From: Desulfobacteraceae bacterium
GTDB taxonomy: Bacteria; Desulfobacterota; Desulfobacteria; Desulfobacterales; Desulfosarcinaceae
Direction of reading: 5' to 3'
Length of the DNA stretch: 5,061 nt
NCBI GenBank assembly: GCA_027031325.1
Contig: JALVRI010000322.1
Location: forward strand, 1-5,061
This document shows, piece after piece, positions 1 to 5,061 of the stretch. The position numbers and the translations under genes are program-made. The notes under the pieces were generated by a model, which worked only from the letters and a program-made list of their open reading frames with translations, searched no databases and was not told the DNA's origin. Numbering within the stretch: the first letter of the stretch is position 1; the number at the start of each line of letters is the position of its first letter.

Positions 1-488
1 TTCCTTCCATCCCGCCTGAAAAATACTATCTTTTTTCCTGTAATTGTGTCCTTTCCGCTTTGGAGACGGGAGCCTTCACCCTCTAGGGTCAGGATCTGAT
101 CCGCTGTACTATATACTGCCTTCTTGGTTACGGCAAGCTTGTTGTCCATTCTGATGCGGACGTTGCCATAGGCCTCTATCTTTTCCAGATTACCGCCTTC
201 TTGCAGAGCAGCGGTCGTATCCTCAGTCGCTTTGCCTTTATAATAAATCCGAAGGCGTTCGGCTGCAATGGTAGTTTTTCCCTGCACGACTTTTACCCTG
301 CCGGTGAACTCCGCCCAGTTGTCGTTGCCGTTGATAGTCAAACGGTCGGCGTGTATTTTTATCGGCTCGGGCGGTCTCTGCCGTGTTTGATCGGTTTTTT
401 CCGCCGCGTTGGAAAGCCCCGGCCAGCCGATCAGGATGACGGCTGCCAAAACCGATACAAAAATTTTTTTAAATTGCCGGAATTTCAC
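1..488 (-). CDS. lptA: LptA, periplasmic LPS transport protein (OstA family), 3' end cut off by the window
   Basis: LptA forms the periplasmic filament that carries LPS from LptC at the inner membrane to LptD at the outer membrane. Seen: 162 codons in one open frame from a GTG start, still open at the window edge. The N terminus is a clear signal peptide: basic residues to K8, a hydrophobic core at about 9-25, and a signal peptidase I site S-N-A at 26-28. From about residue 43 the sequence reads IKIHADRLTI, followed by AEFTGRVKVVQG and AERLRIYY, the repeating beta-strand pattern of the OstA/LptA N-terminal domain. The GTG was chosen because GAGGGGG lies six bases upstream and the frame gives a full signal peptide; no ATG lies near this position. 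The gene overlaps the lptC end by 20 bases, so translational coupling is likely. E. coli LptA is about 185 residues, so perhaps only a few dozen codons are missing. Assignment is firm from sequence pattern plus context. Confidence 0.93.
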   Translation of the reverse strand, partial: MKFRQFKKIFVSVLAAVILIGWPGLSNAAEKTDQTRQRPPEPIKIHADRLTINGNDNWAEFTGRVKVVQGKTTIAAERLRIYYKGKATEDTTAALQEGGNLEKIEAYGNVRIRMDNKLAVTKKAVYSTADQILTLEGEGSRLQSGKDTITGKKIVFFRRDGR

Positions 489-1038
489 TCAATACCCCCT
501 CGATCCGGCCTTCGAAAAAAGCCATGTTGGCCTTGAGATCGTAGCGCATTTCTGCAGATTTCAAACGGATACCCGGTCCCGCGATTTTCACCCTTTGAGC
601 GCAGACTATTATCCTTTTCCGGTGCCGGTAGGCAGCCTGCTCGGTTGTAAGTTTATATCGGCTGTTGGCTATGGAAACATGACCTTCGACCGTGATGTCG
701 TTGGTCTCCAGGTTGAGCCTTCCGCGGTCGGCTTTCAGAGTCACCTCCGATCCATCGGCAGTGAAGAAGCCCACCTTGGGTTCATCCAACTCCATGGCCT
801 TTCCGCCGGCAAGCAGCCGGGCGGCCGATGCCCTCAGTTCCCACTGGATACGTCCGTTTTTGGTGGCGGTCTGATGGACATTGGAAAGGCTCATCAGGGT
901 TCCGGCATCCGGTAACAGCTTTACATCCAGCGTTTTACCGTCCGGCCGCCTGGAAATTAAAAAGAGCGCGGTTAAGGCTCCAAGAATTGCAAGGACCGCA
1001 CAAGCCAGAATCCAGCTAACTTTTTTACCCACGGCCAT
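469..1038 (-). CDS. lptC: LptC, inner-membrane-anchored LPS transport protein
   Basis: LptC receives LPS from the LptBFG transporter and hands it to LptA. The 189-residue product has one N-terminal membrane anchor (about residues 8-28, after the basic start MAVGKK). A periplasmic domain of beta-jellyroll character follows, with the family-like stretches LMSLSNVHQTATKNGRIQWEL and LNLETNDITVEGHVSI; the latter resembles the OstA/YrbK repeat. Length is almost that of E. coli LptC (191). The ATG at 1038 was chosen over an in-frame start at 1188 because it gives the short cytoplasmic tail usual for LptC, has AAGGA eight bases upstream, and avoids 150 bases of overlap with kdsC. It overlaps the kdsC end by 14 bases and the lptA start by 20. 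LptC is poorly conserved in sequence, so the call rests partly on position between kdsC and lptA, but anchor, length and strand pattern agree. Confidence 0.9.
   Translation of the reverse strand: MAVGKKVSWILACAVLAILGALTALFLISRRPDGKTLDVKLLPDAGTLMSLSNVHQTATKNGRIQWELRASAARLLAGGKAMELDEPKVGFFTADGSEVTLKADRGRLNLETNDITVEGHVSIANSRYKLTTEQAAYRHRKRIIVCAQRVKIAGPGIRLKSAEMRYDLKANMAFFEGRIEGVLSEIPAI
495..501 (-). promoter_or_regulatory. Ribosome binding site of lptA, supports the GTG start
   Basis: The minus strand reads GAGGGGG, then six bases, then GTG at 488-486. This is a good match to the anti-Shine-Dalgarno sequence at normal spacing. It lies inside the last codons of lptC, as expected for overlapping, coupled genes, and it decides the non-ATG start of lptA. 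Confidence 0.75.
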
Positions 1039-1573
1039 CTTTAATGTCCTTGCCGAAAAGACGCTCCACCAAATCTTCAAATTTATCCTGGGCCTTGAGA
1101 ATGGCTTCACAGACTTCCCTGACGGCCCCGGCCCCTCCCCGGGCCTTCGTAACCATGTCCGCAGCTTCCTGAACCAGCGGGTGTGCATCGGCTACCGCCA
1201 CTGACAAACCTACCCGGCCCATCAAGGGCAAGTCCGGCAAATCATCCCCCACAAAACAGATGTGGTCAAGCGCGATCCCGGTTTGCTCCACGATTTTTTT
1301 TAAGGCCGAATGCTTGTCCCTGATGCCGTCAAAGACCATTTGGATACCTAGATTTGCGCATCTGTGCAATAAAGCCTGGGAACTGCGACCTGTGATTATA
1401 CCTACCTTGATTCCGGCTTCTTTCAAAAGACGAAGGCCCAGACCGTCCTTGACATTGAAAATCTGGATCTGCCTCCCATCGTCTTCGTAAATTATCTGTC
1501 CGGCTGTCAGGACACCATCCACATCGAGTAATAACAACTTGATAGAACTCAATTTCTTTTTTTTAACAGTCAT
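1025..1573 (-). CDS. kdsC: KdsC, 3-deoxy-D-manno-octulosonate 8-phosphate phosphatase (HAD family)
   Basis: KdsC hydrolyses Kdo-8-phosphate to Kdo in the cytoplasm, the step after KdsA. The 182-residue product shows all HAD motifs: DVDGVLTAG with nucleophile D17 and acid/base D19, ITGRSS at 60-65, the motif III lysine K87 in GIRDKHSAL, and GDDLPD at 109-114. The C-terminal ARGGAGAVREVCEAIL (about 144-159) is the glycine-rich tail that in KdsC closes the active site of the neighbouring tetramer subunit. Like other KdsC it has no large cap domain. The start is uncertain: the ATG at 1573 fits the family best but has no strong Shine-Dalgarno; TTG at 1582 and ATG at 1642 are in-frame alternatives, the last adding 23 non-conserved residues. 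The gene has two runs of eight A, at codons 4-6 and about codons 91-94. It overlaps lptC by 14 bases. Confidence 0.95.
   Translation of the reverse strand: MTVKKKKLSSIKLLLLDVDGVLTAGQIIYEDDGRQIQIFNVKDGLGLRLLKEAGIKVGIITGRSSQALLHRCANLGIQMVFDGIRDKHSALKKIVEQTGIALDHICFVGDDLPDLPLMGRVGLSVAVADAHPLVQEAADMVTKARGGAGAVREVCEAILKAQDKFEDLVERLFGKDIKDGRG
1047..1051 (-). promoter_or_regulatory. Ribosome binding site of lptC, decides the ATG at 1038
   Basis: AAGGA on the minus strand, eight bases before the ATG at 1038, within the last codons of kdsC. It favours this start over the longer in-frame alternative inside kdsC. Confidence 0.65.
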
Positions 1574-1727
1574 TGTCGTCAATCGTTCCGTTTTTGTGGG
1601 ATAACTCCGGAGGGCCGGACGGGTCGCCTGGACCGTGCCCATTCAGTTGCAGCTTGAAAAATTGTTTGATGTTTTGGCCTCGGCAAGGCTTGCAGGCTTT
1701 TGGTTCCGTTGAATAAGTCATCAGCAT
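1563..1727 (-). CDS. Doubtful small ORF of 54 codons filling the kdsA-kdsC spacer
   Basis: This open frame starts at an ATG 15 bases after the kdsA stop (second ATG at 1721) and ends at a TAA overlapping the kdsC start by 11 bases. It therefore fills the spacer almost exactly, and it lies in the same frame as kdsA. The predicted peptide has a CxxC-type stretch (KACKPCRGQ) followed by IKQFFKLQL and a Gly/Pro-rich tail. I do not recognise it. The CKPCRG string resembles the N terminus of some pterin-carbinolamine dehydratases, but nothing else of that family follows. No Shine-Dalgarno is visible before either ATG, and G/C at third positions (about 57%) does not clearly separate coding from non-coding here. 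It may be chance, a degraded gene end, or part of a leader for kdsC. Confidence 0.18.
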   Translation of the reverse strand: MLMTYSTEPKACKPCRGQNIKQFFKLQLNGHGPGDPSGPPELSHKNGTIDDNDC

Positions 1728-1742
1728 GGACTGTCGATTTCG

Positions 1743-2567
1743 TTATGCCTGATTGACAATGTTCCGGATATCTATCAGGCGCTGCCAGAGATCCGGTAGC
1801 CAGTCTAGGGGAAGGGAATTCGGACCGTCGCATAAGGCCTTGTCCGGATCAGGATGGACTTCCATGAAAACGGCGTCAACACCGGCAGCCACCGCCGCCT
1901 GGGCCAATCCGGGGGCATGCCGGCGTTGCCCACCCGAACTCGTTCCCGCGCCCCCCGGTAGCTGGACGCTATGGGTGGCATCAAAGACCACGGGACATCC
2001 GGTTGCTTGCATGATGGGGATTGCCCTGAAGTCCACCACCAGATTGTTATATCCGAACATTGCGCCCCTTTCGGTAAGTAAAATATCATGGTTGCCGGCT
2101 GAGCGGATTTTGGTGACCACGTTCTGCATGTCCCAGGGGGCCATGAACTGGCCCTTTTTGACATTGATGGCTTTTCCTGTCCTGGCGGCAGCCAGGAGAA
2201 AGTCTGTTTGGCGGCAAAGAAAAGCGGGGATCTGGATAACATCCAGCACCCGGGCGGCATCGTCCGCCTGGCCGGCTTCATGAATGTCGGAGATGATCGG
2301 CATATCAAGTTCGCTTTTGATTCTGGAAAGAATTTCCAACCCCCTTCCCATCCCCGGACCGCGATAAGACTCGATCGAAGTACGGTTGGCCTTGTCGAAA
2401 GAAGCCTTGAAAATACAGCCGATGCCTTTTTCTTCGGCCAGATGCTTCAAAAAAGCGGCTATCTCGAAAGTGGTTTCAAAATCTTCTATGACGCAGGGCC
2501 CGGCAATGATTGCCAATGGGTGCCCCCTGCCTATGCAAGTATCTTTTATCTTTACTATATTGTTCAT
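1743..2567 (-). CDS. kdsA: KdsA, 2-dehydro-3-deoxyphosphooctonate aldolase (Kdo-8-phosphate synthase), metal-dependent type
   Basis: KdsA condenses phosphoenolpyruvate with D-arabinose 5-phosphate to Kdo-8-phosphate, the committed step of Kdo synthesis for the LPS core. The 274-residue product covers the whole TIM-barrel family length. Motifs seen: IIAGPCVIED (about 20-29), FKASFDKANRTS (53-64, whose KANR marks Kdo8P synthase rather than DAHP synthase), ISDIHE (92-97), NVKKGQFMAPWDM, LTERG, FDATHSVQ and FMEVHPDP. C25, H199, E236 and D247 match the metal ligands known from Aquifex aeolicus KdsA (C11, H185, E222, D233) at a constant offset of 14, so this is the metal-dependent class; E. coli has Asn at the Cys position. 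The ATG at 2567 was chosen because MNNIVKIKD fits the family N terminus; a TTG at 2603 would add 12 residues but coincides with a candidate -35 box. No good Shine-Dalgarno precedes the ATG. It is the first gene of the leftward operon. Confidence 0.97.
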   Translation of the reverse strand: MNNIVKIKDTCIGRGHPLAIIAGPCVIEDFETTFEIAAFLKHLAEEKGIGCIFKASFDKANRTSIESYRGPGMGRGLEILSRIKSELDMPIISDIHEAGQADDAARVLDVIQIPAFLCRQTDFLLAAARTGKAINVKKGQFMAPWDMQNVVTKIRSAGNHDILLTERGAMFGYNNLVVDFRAIPIMQATGCPVVFDATHSVQLPGGAGTSSGGQRRHAPGLAQAAVAAGVDAVFMEVHPDPDKALCDGPNSLPLDWLPDLWQRLIDIRNIVNQA

Positions 2568-2574
2568 GATTGGG

Positions 2575-2603
2575 ACTTTAGCCCGCCAAGGATCAAAAGT
2601 CAA
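2575..2603 (-). promoter_or_regulatory. Candidate sigma70-like promoter of kdsA
   Basis: On the minus strand TTGACT (2603-2598), a 17-base spacer and TAAAGT (2580-2575) form a plausible -35/-10 pair (5/6 and 4/6 matches to consensus). The predicted start of transcription falls on or one base before the kdsA ATG, so the transcript would be leaderless or nearly so. That agrees with the missing Shine-Dalgarno. Another promoter further upstream cannot be excluded. Confidence 0.35.
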
Positions 2604-2684
2604 GCAGCGAACATTTAGCCAGGATTATGCACTTCAAATCCCTATTAAATTCCGGGATAGATTTAGCAGGCTGTTAGAGGTCGA

Positions 2685-2701
2685 TCAGGAATGGTTCCTG
2701 A
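2685..2701. repeat. Inverted repeat 7+3+7 in the divergent intergenic region, candidate operator
   Basis: TCAGGAA-TGG-TTCCTGA is a perfect 7-base inverted repeat around a 3-base centre. It lies between the two divergent promoters, about 50 bases before the -35 box of the M23 gene and about 80 before that of kdsA. The size fits a dimeric helix-turn-helix regulator site. No T-run follows it, so it is not a terminator. I cannot name the regulator. The rest of 2568-2819 holds the two promoters described here and no convincing gene. Confidence 0.4.
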
Positions 2702-2751
2702 ATTGCCCCCATGACGGCAGATCGGAAACAGTGCGGTTGCGAAACTTTGCC

Positions 2752-2780
2752 TTGATCGTCAGGGGTTTAGTTGCTATTGT
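2752..2780 (+). promoter_or_regulatory. Candidate sigma70-like promoter of the M23-DUF39 operon
   Basis: TTGATC (2752-2757), a 17-base spacer and TATTGT (2775-2780) form a plausible -35/-10 pair, each matching consensus at four of six bases. Transcription would begin near 2787, leaving a short leader of about 33 bases before the TTG start at 2820. Confidence 0.45.
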
Positions 2781-2804
2781 CAAAGGCTGCTTCGAGTCTG
2801 ATTG

Positions 2805-2809
2805 AAGGA
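2805..2809 (+). promoter_or_regulatory. Ribosome binding site of the M23 peptidase gene, supports the TTG start at 2820
   Basis: AAGGA ends ten bases before the TTG at 2820. It lies inside the frame that would be read from the other in-frame TTG at 2802, which itself has no ribosome binding site. This favours the downstream start, whose product begins with the usual basic residues before the membrane segment. Confidence 0.55.
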
Positions 2810-2819
2810 TGGTAACTGC

Positions 2820-4202
2820 TTGAAAGATAAAAAAAATAAGCTACTGAAAAAATTGCTTTTGGTCCCGCTTGCCCTTGTTGCGGTTTTTTTGACGGTTATC
2901 GCCTATTTGCATTTTGAAGGTGACGAACCGGAAGCTGTCTTGGAGTTGCCCGGTGCTGCTTTTGGGGTTGGCCGGCAGCTGTCTTTGGAAGCCCGGGACC
3001 GCGGGACAGGTTTGCGCAGGATATGGGTGGGCTTTTTGAAAGACGGTCATGAGATAACCATTTTCGAACACCGCTTTCCGCCACCGGGGATGTTCCTTTC
3101 AAGGGCCATCAAGGAGCAAACCCTGAAGTTTGAATTCGATCCCAGGTCGATCGGTACGACCGACGGCAAGGGCACAATCCGTCTCTTGGTGGAGGATTAT
3201 TCCTGGCGAGGCTGGGGCAAGGGCAATCGTTACTACAAGGAAATAGAGGTGGTGATCGATACAAAGCCCCCCGCGGCAACAGTAATCAGCCGAGCCCATT
3301 ACTTCGCCCAGGGGGGAGCAGGCCTGGTGGTGTATAGGCTGGGTGAGGAGTGTCCCCGAAGTGGAATCCAGGTGGGAGACAAGTTTTTTCCGGGCTTCAG
3401 GGCGGGTTCGAAAGACCCATCACTCTATCTGGCATTCGTGGCCGTTTCCTATCAGCAGTCCCCGGACACCCGGGTTTACTTGGTGGCCGAGGACTATGCC
3501 GGTAACCGGACCAAAGTTGACTTCGGTTACAGGATAAACCGGCGGAGGTTCCGCAAAGATAAGATAAAATTGTCAACGACTTTCATTAAGACAAAGGTTT
3601 CCGAATTGCTTGGTGTTCCGGCTGCCGATACCCGGGAACTGGTCGAAGGCTTTTTGAAGATCAACCGCCGGATGCGAAAGGCCGACAATGAGACCATAAC
3701 CAGGGTGACATCGAAATCGGAAGCCAGGATAATGTGGCAGGGGCCGTTTCTGAGAATGCCCCACACCGCGCCGCGGGCGCGTTTTGCCGACCGCCGCACG
3801 TATTACTACCAGGGCCGGGTAATAGATCACCAGGTCCACATGGGGGTGGATCTGGCCTCTGTGGCCCGCAGCCAGGTTCCTGCCGCCAACAGGGGCAAGG
3901 TTGTCTTCTGTGACAATCTGGGTATATATGGCAATACGGTTATCATTGATCACGGCATGGGGCTGTTCAGCCTCTATGCCCACTTGAGCAGCATCGAGGT
4001 GAAGCCCGGACAGATGGTGGAAAAAGGCGCCGTAATCGGGCTTACGGGACGTTCGGGACTGGCGGGCGGAGATCATCTCCATTTTTCGATGCTGATCGAC
4101 GGAACTTTCGTCAATCCGATCCAGTGGTGGGACCCAAAGTGGGTTGAAAATAACATAACTTCCAAGCTGAAGGCTTACGCCGGGAGCATAATCGACCGAT
4201 GA
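2820..4202 (+). CDS. Membrane-anchored M23 (LytM-type) metallopeptidase with a long periplasmic N-terminal region
   Basis: Predicted 460-residue inner-membrane protein facing the periplasm. Layout: basic start (MKDKKNK), one membrane segment at about 12-30, then about 40-148 and 147-241 with the strand pattern of two Ig-like beta-sandwich domains (the second begins DTKPP and ends near VAEDYAGNRT, typical of such folds). A charged, probably helical linker follows at about 245-310, then a C-terminal M23 domain at about 335-440. The zinc and catalytic residues are complete: H340 and D344 in HMGVD, H388 in YAHLS, H419 and H421 in DHLHF. M23 enzymes cut peptide crosslinks in peptidoglycan, so this is probably a cell-wall hydrolase rather than a degenerate EnvC/NlpD-like activator. 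Its substrate bond cannot be told from sequence. The TTG start rests on the ribosome binding site; TTG at 2802 would add six residues. The gene has a run of eight A at codons 4-6. Its stop overlaps the next gene by four bases. Confidence 0.9.
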   Translation: MKDKKNKLLKKLLLVPLALVAVFLTVIAYLHFEGDEPEAVLELPGAAFGVGRQLSLEARDRGTGLRRIWVGFLKDGHEITIFEHRFPPPGMFLSRAIKEQTLKFEFDPRSIGTTDGKGTIRLLVEDYSWRGWGKGNRYYKEIEVVIDTKPPAATVISRAHYFAQGGAGLVVYRLGEECPRSGIQVGDKFFPGFRAGSKDPSLYLAFVAVSYQQSPDTRVYLVAEDYAGNRTKVDFGYRINRRRFRKDKIKLSTTFIKTKVSELLGVPAADTRELVEGFLKINRRMRKADNETITRVTSKSEARIMWQGPFLRMPHTAPRARFADRRTYYYQGRVIDHQVHMGVDLASVARSQVPAANRGKVVFCDNLGIYGNTVIIDHGMGLFSLYAHLSSIEVKPGQMVEKGAVIGLTGRSGLAGGDHLHFSMLIDGTFVNPIQWWDPKWVENNITSKLKAYAGSIIDR

Positions 4203-5061
4203 GTAAAGATTACAAGATCAACAAAACCTACCAGGAGATAAACGAAAAGATCAAATCAGGCGAAGTGGTGGTTGTAACTGCCGAAGAGATGATTGATATC
4301 GTTAAGGAAAACGGGCCGGTGGAGGCCGCCCGCCAGGTGGATGTAGTCACCACCGGAACATTTGCCCCCATGTGCTCCTCGGGGGCTTTCCTGAATTTCG
4401 GCCACAGCAAACCCGGTATAAAAGCATCCAAGGTATGGCTCAACAACGTCCCGGCCTATGCCGGGGTAGCTGCAGTCGATTGTTATATAGGAGCAACCGA
4501 ACTATGCGAGGACGATCCGCTCAACCGTGTCTACCCGGGAGAATTCCGGTATGGCGGAGGGCACGTCATCCATGACCTTGTTGCCGGAAAAACCGTTCAT
4601 TTGAAAGCCGTGGCCTATGGAACCGATTGTTATCCGCGCAGGCAGTTCGAAAAGCATTTTACCTTGAAAGACATACCCATGGCCACCCTTTGCAATCCAC
4701 GCAACGGTTACCAGAATTACAATTGTGCGGTCAACCTGACCAACAAGACGGTTTATACCTACATGGGAACTCTGAAACCGAGGGCCGCCAACGCAAATTA
4801 CTGCTCGGCAGGTCACTTGAGCCCTTTGTTAAATGATCCTTATTACAAAACCATTGGAGTGGGAACGCGCATTTTCCTGGGCGGCGGCCGGGGATTCGTG
4901 GTTTGGCCGGGAACCCAGCACAACCCCGCCGTACCACGTACTGAGATAGGGGTTCCCCTCAAGCCTGCCGGGACCCTGTGGGTGATGGGAGATCTGAAGC
5001 AAATGGATCCCCGCTGGCTGGTGGGCGTCAGCATCCAGGGTTACGGCGCCTCTCTGTCCGT
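4199..5061 (+). CDS. DUF39/HcyBio homocysteine biosynthesis protein (aspartate semialdehyde sulfurtransferase family), 3' end cut off
   Basis: Members of this family (COG1900; MA1821 of Methanosarcina acetivorans) convert L-aspartate semialdehyde and sulfide directly to homocysteine, bypassing homoserine acylation. In methanogens and Desulfovibrio they act with a NIL/ferredoxin-domain protein. Seen: 287 codons, open at the window edge. Family-like stretches are VVTTGTFAPMCSSGAFLNFGH (about 49-69), VWLNNVPAYAGVAAVDCYIGA (79-99), YGGGHVIHDLVAGK (118-131), AYGTDCYPRR (139-148) and GTRIFLGGGRGFVVWPGTQH (221-240). Cysteines are at 59, 95, 103, 144, 165, 176 and 201. C59 and C144 sit in the most conserved-looking stretches and probably correspond to the two reactive cysteines described in MA1821; this is from memory, not an alignment. 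The protein has no signal peptide and is cytoplasmic. The ATG overlaps the M23 stop as ATGA, so translation is probably coupled; only a weak GGGAG lies 12 bases upstream. Whether CBS domains follow, as in methanogens, cannot be seen. Confidence 0.9.
   Translation, partial: MSKDYKINKTYQEINEKIKSGEVVVVTAEEMIDIVKENGPVEAARQVDVVTTGTFAPMCSSGAFLNFGHSKPGIKASKVWLNNVPAYAGVAAVDCYIGATELCEDDPLNRVYPGEFRYGGGHVIHDLVAGKTVHLKAVAYGTDCYPRRQFEKHFTLKDIPMATLCNPRNGYQNYNCAVNLTNKTVYTYMGTLKPRAANANYCSAGHLSPLLNDPYYKTIGVGTRIFLGGGRGFVVWPGTQHNPAVPRTEIGVPLKPAGTLWVMGDLKQMDPRWLVGVSIQGYGASLS

Noticed and set aside
464..488. Possible programmed frameshift at the A7 run where lptC ends and lptA begins
   Set aside because: Both genes are complete in their own frames, and lptA has its own start, ribosome binding site and signal peptide, so no fusion is needed.
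409..915. Open frame of 168 codons on the plus strand
   Set aside because: Antisense to lptC and the lptA start, which have family motifs, signal or anchor segments and ribosome binding sites; the plus-strand product has none of these.
469..1188. Longer lptC starting at 1188
   Set aside because: It would put 50 arginine-rich residues before the membrane anchor and overlap kdsC by 164 bases; the ATG at 1038 has AAGGA at good spacing.
1604..1620. Possible hairpin in the kdsA-kdsC spacer (TCCGG, AGGG loop, CCGGA)
   Set aside because: The stem is only five bases and no T-run follows on either strand, so it is not a convincing terminator or riboswitch.
1681..1697. GCAAGGCTTGC palindrome in the kdsA-kdsC spacer
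   Set aside because: The arms are separated by a single base, too few for a stable RNA loop, and no terminator T-run follows; I treat it as chance.
1753..2283. Open frame of 176 codons on the plus strand
   Set aside because: It is antisense to the well-conserved kdsA, and its product (rich in Ser, Arg, Trp and Pro) resembles no family; it is a mirror of kdsA codon usage.
1743..2603. Longer kdsA starting at TTG 2603
   Set aside because: The 12 added residues are not family-like, the TTG has no ribosome binding site, and it coincides with the candidate -35 box.
2386..2805. Open frame of 139 codons on the plus strand crossing from kdsA into the intergenic region
   Set aside because: Its first half is antisense to kdsA and the rest runs through both the candidate promoter and the palindrome; no ribosome binding site or recognisable product.
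3573..4082. Open frame of 169 codons on the minus strand
   Set aside because: Antisense to the M23 domain, which has a complete zinc and catalytic site; the antisense product has no recognisable feature.

Overview
The window looks like chromosomal DNA from a Gram-negative, probably anaerobic bacterium, most likely a relative of the sulfate-reducing Desulfobacterota (former Deltaproteobacteria). Three things suggest this. There is a Kdo/LPS-export gene run in the order kdsA-kdsC-lptC-lptA. The KdsA carries the Cys-type metal site. A DUF39 (HcyBio) homocysteine-forming protein is present, a family typical of methanogens and anaerobic sulfur-metabolising bacteria. This is inference from gene content; no rRNA or species-specific marker is present. 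I see no tRNA, rRNA, CRISPR array, insertion sequence or phage gene.

Left part (1-2567, minus strand): an LPS operon read right to left. kdsA (2567-1743) makes Kdo-8-phosphate and kdsC (1573-1025) dephosphorylates it to Kdo. lptC (1038-469) and lptA (488 to beyond base 1) encode the membrane-anchored and periplasmic parts of the bridge that carries finished LPS to the outer membrane. kdsC, lptC and lptA overlap by 14 and 20 bases, so they are probably translationally coupled. kdsA is separated from kdsC by 169 bases, which hold only a doubtful 54-codon ORF. lptA is cut by the window edge; its family partner lptB would be expected next.

Middle (2568-2819): a divergent intergenic region of 252 bases. 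It holds a candidate sigma70-like promoter in each direction and a 7+3+7 inverted repeat between them, a plausible operator.

Right part (2820-5061, plus strand): a membrane-anchored M23 (LytM-type) peptidase with a complete zinc and catalytic site behind a long, probably Ig-like periplasmic region. It overlaps by four bases (ATGA) the start of a DUF39 homocysteine biosynthesis protein, which runs off the window edge.

Functionally, the left operon and the M23 peptidase both serve the cell envelope, while DUF39 is a cytoplasmic sulfur-assimilation enzyme, so its tight coupling to a peptidoglycan hydrolase is unexpected. All complete genes look intact and ordinary for their families. I find no clear new multi-gene system; the most interesting points are the M23-DUF39 coupling, the palindrome between the two operons, and the unexplained kdsA-kdsC spacer.
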